Assembly (NCBI GenBank): GCA_018669475.1
Contig: JABHCC010000061.1
Span: 186,001-250,000, forward strand
Source: Bacteroidota bacterium
GTDB lineage: Bacteria; Bacteroidota; Bacteroidia; Bacteroidales; UBA12481
DNA length: 64,000 bases
Reading direction: 5' to 3'
This document shows positions 61,474-64,000 of this stretch, piece by piece; within the stretch, counting starts at the first letter, position 1, and the number at the start of each line of letters is the position of its first letter. The position numbers and the translations under genes were made by a program. The notes under the pieces are model-generated. The model had not been told where the DNA came from and searched no databases. It saw nothing but the letters and a program-made list of their open reading frames with translations.

Positions 61474-62403
61474 TTAAACATTCAAAAAGTGTGGGCCGTG
61501 TGGGTTATATATCATTCTTAAAGAATCTGGTTTGATTTCTACTTCATAACGGTTGGCAAAGTGGACTTCCCCATCAACATGAAAAGGCACTTCCATTTTG
61601 AACTCAAGTGTGAGCTTCTTAGTGCGGTATGAATGAACCCTCTTATCACGAATATGTGTTCCTTTCGGAACCATCATCAAAATTTTCAATCGTTGGAAGA
61701 TATTTAGTTCTCTGATTAGGCATACATCCAATAAGCCATCATTTCCAATTGCTTCGGGAGTAACCAAAAAAGCACCAGCATGCCGTCGGCCAATTGCGAT
61801 AGTATTCATGAAACACCTGGTTTCTTCTTTTTTGCCATTTGTTTCAATTACAGCCATCTTCTCTTTAAAGAAAAAGAGTGTACTGAGAATCATCCAAACA
61901 TACTTAAACTTTCCACCCCTTTTTGTTTCACCGGGAGCAACATAATTCTTGGCAGCTACAACACCATCAAAGCCAAGGCCCAAACCATTCATGAAAGGAA
62001 TATCATTACATACTCCGGTATCTAAATTGCTGATTGTTTTGGTAAAAAATATTTCCCAATCACTGTCGGTAAAACGATCAGGGAATCCAAGCACCTGGTT
62101 AAAATCATTTCCGGTTCCAGCCGGCACGATCCCTGTTACCACATTTTCCTGACCAACTAATGGAGCACCAACTTCATTCATTGTACCATCACCTCCGACA
62201 GCAATAATATAATCAAATCCTTTTGCTAACAACTCCCGGGATAATTCAGTGGCATGACCATTTCTCTCAGTCATTACAATTTCTGCATTAATACTGTAAT
62301 GCTCAATTTTTTCCTTTAGAAGAGGTACAATTGCTTCTCCTGATCCATTCCCTGCTATTGGATTAACTATGAAAGCCCATTTTTCATGGGTAGACTTTGG
62401 CAT
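61474..62403 (-). CDS. diacylglycerol/lipid kinase family protein
   Basis: 309 residues. DAGK catalytic fold: NPIAGNGSGEA near the start, VGGDGTMNEVGAPLV (nucleotide-binding) and later GTGNDFNQVLGF. It phosphorylates diacylglycerol or a related lipid using ATP; YegS-type relatives act on phosphatidylglycerol. It lies 5 bp after the acyltransferase gene, in an operon with the HAD phosphatase, and its TAA stop is in the same frame as that gene. Confidence 0.93.
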   Translation of the reverse strand: MPKSTHEKWAFIVNPIAGNGSGEAIVPLLKEKIEHYSINAEIVMTERNGHATELSRELLAKGFDYIIAVGGDGTMNEVGAPLVGQENVVTGIVPAGTGNDFNQVLGFPDRFTDSDWEIFFTKTISNLDTGVCNDIPFMNGLGLGFDGVVAAKNYVAPGETKRGGKFKYVWMILSTLFFFKEKMAVIETNGKKEETRCFMNTIAIGRRHAGAFLVTPEAIGNDGLLDVCLIRELNIFQRLKILMMVPKGTHIRDKRVHSYRTKKLTLEFKMEVPFHVDGEVHFANRYEVEIKPDSLRMIYNPHGPHFLNV

Positions 62404-62408
62404 AATCT

Positions 62409-63149
62409 TTATATTTGGTAAGGTAAAATAGCTGATTCAATAACTCCTTTTACGGTGTCAATAATTTCTCTGTCATTTTTAGTTTTAAGCAACTTATTGG
62501 AAATCGGAGGGTGAATAACCACTCCTATCTTTGTACTGAAATTAATATGAAATCTGTTAGCTGGTTTCAACTGGAAAAAACCTTTCAGAGTCACCGGCAA
62601 AATTTCATGCTCGGTGGCTCTTACTAAATGAACAAAACCCTTCCTAAACCTATTCAATTCACCATTACGTGTTCTGGTTCCTTCGGGAAAAATAGCTACT
62701 GTCAGGTTTTTCGTATTTTTCAGAAGTTTATCCAGCATCACCTGAGTATTTCGTAAGTCAGTAGATTTCATTGGAACAAAGTCAATCACTCTTAATACCC
62801 TGCCGAAAACTGGAATTTTAGTAAGGTATTCCTTGCCAAACCACGAAACATCCGGATAAAAAGCCATTACCGCAATAATATCAAAAAGACTTGAATGATT
62901 CGCAATAAGAAGGTACTTCCTGTCTTTTTCAATGTGCTCTCTCCCAATAACTCTGAGCCTTTTCATCATCATCAGGAAAGAAGCTTTTGCCCAGAAACGT
63001 ATCATAAATTTTACTGCTCGCTTCATGTTAAAAGTAGCAAAAAGCAAAATTATAAACACAACTATAGCGGTAAAACTGTACAGCAGTATAAAAACCGGAA
63101 CAGACAAGACCGTAAATAGTTCAGAACGATACTTATAGCTTCTCTCCAT
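62409..63149 (-). CDS. plsC: 1-acyl-glycerol-3-phosphate acyltransferase (PlsC-like)
   Basis: 246 residues with one or two membrane helices in the first 40. Acyltransferase motifs: NHSSLFDI (NHX4D type), FPEGTRTRNGELNRFRKGFV, and VTLKGFF near the end. It transfers an acyl chain to a lyso-phospholipid. First gene of a minus-strand trio with a lipid kinase and a HAD phosphatase, which looks like a phospholipid-remodelling set. Divergent from the amidohydrolase gene. Confidence 0.92.
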   Translation of the reverse strand: MERSYKYRSELFTVLSVPVFILLYSFTAIVVFIILLFATFNMKRAVKFMIRFWAKASFLMMMKRLRVIGREHIEKDRKYLLIANHSSLFDIIAVMAFYPDVSWFGKEYLTKIPVFGRVLRVIDFVPMKSTDLRNTQVMLDKLLKNTKNLTVAIFPEGTRTRNGELNRFRKGFVHLVRATEHEILPVTLKGFFQLKPANRFHINFSTKIGVVIHPPISNKLLKTKNDREIIDTVKGVIESAILPYQI

Positions 63150-63259
63150 TCAGAACAACCTCCCAATAATAGGCATAGCAATATAGTTAAATTAACTTAA
63201 ATCAGTTTTTTCGGGATTTTTTGTATCTTCCATGGGACTCAATAACAATCATTAAACCT

Positions 63260-64000
63260 ATGATAATCAATCCATTTAAAATTGGCTTTCTCATTTCTTG
63301 CATTCTTTTTACCTGCTTTTCTTGCAATGAGCGGGAACATTATGACTATCTGATACAAAATGCTCTCATCGTTGACGGAAAACTTGCTCCTCCATATCAG
63401 GCTGATGTAGCTTTACGAAATGATACAATCTGCCGGATATCCAAACACATTAAAGCTAGTGCCGGACAAATTATTGATGCCCGCGGACTTATTTTGGCTC
63501 CTGGATTCATTGATATGCATACTCATTGTGATTGGGGGATGGATCGTGAAAAAACCAAAGGAAATCTGAATTATCTTTTGCAGGGAGTTACAACTGTTGT
63601 AACTGGAAATTGCGGTTATGGGCCGGGTGATCTAAAACATTTCAAAGCCCGTTTTGAGGCACATGGTATTGGTACAAATATGGCTCCCCTAACAGGATTC
63701 GGATGGTTGCGCTCACAAATTATTGGACAAGCAGACAAAGCTCCCAATCCAGAAGAATTGGGGGAGATGAAAGCCTTGTTCAAAGAGTCTCTGAAGCAAG
63801 GAAGCTGGGGCTTATCAAGCGGTTTACAATACGTTCCTGAAAAATACAGTACCACAGAAGAGATTATTGAAATAGCTAAAATTATGTCGGGGACAAAAAG
63901 GATCTATACTACTCACATGAGGAGTGAGGAAGATGAGCTAATTGAGGCAACGGAGGAGGCAATCAGAATAGCTTCAGAAGCTAATGTCCCCTTGAATATA
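63260..64000 (+). CDS. N-acyl-D-amino-acid deacylase-type amidohydrolase (3' end outside window)
   Basis: The first 247 codons are in view; the frame is open to the edge. Lipobox FSC near residue 22. The metal site HTHCDWG (APGFIDMHTHCDWG) and GNCGYG match the D-aminoacylase/dihydroorotase superfamily. Later THMRSEEDE adds a metal-ligand His. It likely hydrolyses N-acyl-D-amino acids or D-glutamate-type amides, adding to the window's peptide-degrading theme. Start at 63260 is the only ATG before the lipobox. Confidence 0.88.
   Translation, partial: MIINPFKIGFLISCILFTCFSCNEREHYDYLIQNALIVDGKLAPPYQADVALRNDTICRISKHIKASAGQIIDARGLILAPGFIDMHTHCDWGMDREKTKGNLNYLLQGVTTVVTGNCGYGPGDLKHFKARFEAHGIGTNMAPLTGFGWLRSQIIGQADKAPNPEELGEMKALFKESLKQGSWGLSSGLQYVPEKYSTTEEIIEIAKIMSGTKRIYTTHMRSEEDELIEATEEAIRIASEANVPLNI

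Noticed and set aside
1-64000. CRISPR array, tRNA, rRNA, insertion sequence or prophage
   Set aside because: No regular repeat-spacer arrays, no cloverleaf or rRNA cores noticed, no transposase, integrase or phage structural genes. The tandem heptamers are too short and have no spacers.

Overview
The window is a chromosomal stretch from a Bacteroidota bacterium, probably a free-living marine or sediment type. Supporting signs are: AT-rich DNA; almost no Shine-Dalgarno sequences before genes; two large secreted proteins with type IX secretion C-terminal sorting domains (16705-19536 and 33874-36204); -7 boxes of the Bacteroidota type TAnnTTTG; many lipoproteins; and a diet of glycans and peptides (GH20, GH51, GH92, sulfatase, sialate esterase, tricorn, M1, M24, M28 and S9 peptidases). 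I could not place it below phylum. I found about 52 protein genes, no rRNA or tRNA genes, no CRISPR array and no insertion sequence.

Layout. 0-4.1 kb (minus strand): the end of a response-regulator gene, a GIN/DUF2807 surface protein, and a three-gene set (small helical protein, peptidoglycan-binding protein, peptidoglycan-binding CHAP amidase) without recognisable signal peptides. 4.2-9.4 kb: a tricorn-like protease, a membrane polyferredoxin with an HMA-like tail, and a small Lys/Cys-rich secreted protein. 9.4-14.4 kb: two two-component modules around a GH114-like lipoprotein; the first is preceded by six GTTA words spaced 10-11 bp, a likely response-regulator operator between divergent promoters. 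14.4-20.7 kb (minus): GH20 hexosaminidase, a T9SS-exported C39-like cysteine peptidase, and a zinc phospholipase C-like protein. 20.7-29.7 kb: thioredoxin-fold lipoprotein, aminopeptidases, dipeptidyl peptidase, EttA, and an alkylguanine methyltransferase. 29.7-33.7 kb: a TetR regulator with a 28-bp palindromic operator and a four-gene ABC-2 export operon whose genes, unlike the rest, carry Shine-Dalgarno sequences, which suggests transfer from another phylum. 33.9-40.6 kb: CotH/lamin-tail T9SS protein, methyltransferase, sulfatase, small membrane protein, M28 peptidase.

40.9-43.1 kb holds the most notable enzyme: a two-gene heme-copper oxidoreductase whose subunit II has lost the CuA ligands and whose subunit I has Asp in place of the CuB His of helix VI and lacks the cross-linked Tyr. 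This fits a non-canonical nitric oxide reductase better than an oxygen reductase. 43.3-53.9 kb: GH51 arabinofuranosidase, CoA-acylating aldehyde dehydrogenase, sialate O-acetylesterase, an HExxH lipoprotein, a FOXRED1-like oxidoreductase and a GH92 mannosidase. 54.0-57.5 kb: hypF-hypA-hypB for [NiFe] hydrogenase maturation, with no hydrogenase in view. 57.5-64 kb: small conserved proteins, a hemolysin-III protein, a phospholipid operon (PlsC-like, lipid kinase, HAD phosphatase with no ordinary start codon), and the beginning of a D-aminoacylase-type amidohydrolase.

Two signals run across gene boundaries. A 10-mer, ATCCGGCAGG, occurs 13 times exactly, on both strands and in several reading frames. 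Heptamer tandem repeats (CTGATAA-type and CGGACTT-type) sit after several stop codons and appear to have supplied the C-terminal residues of two unrelated proteins.
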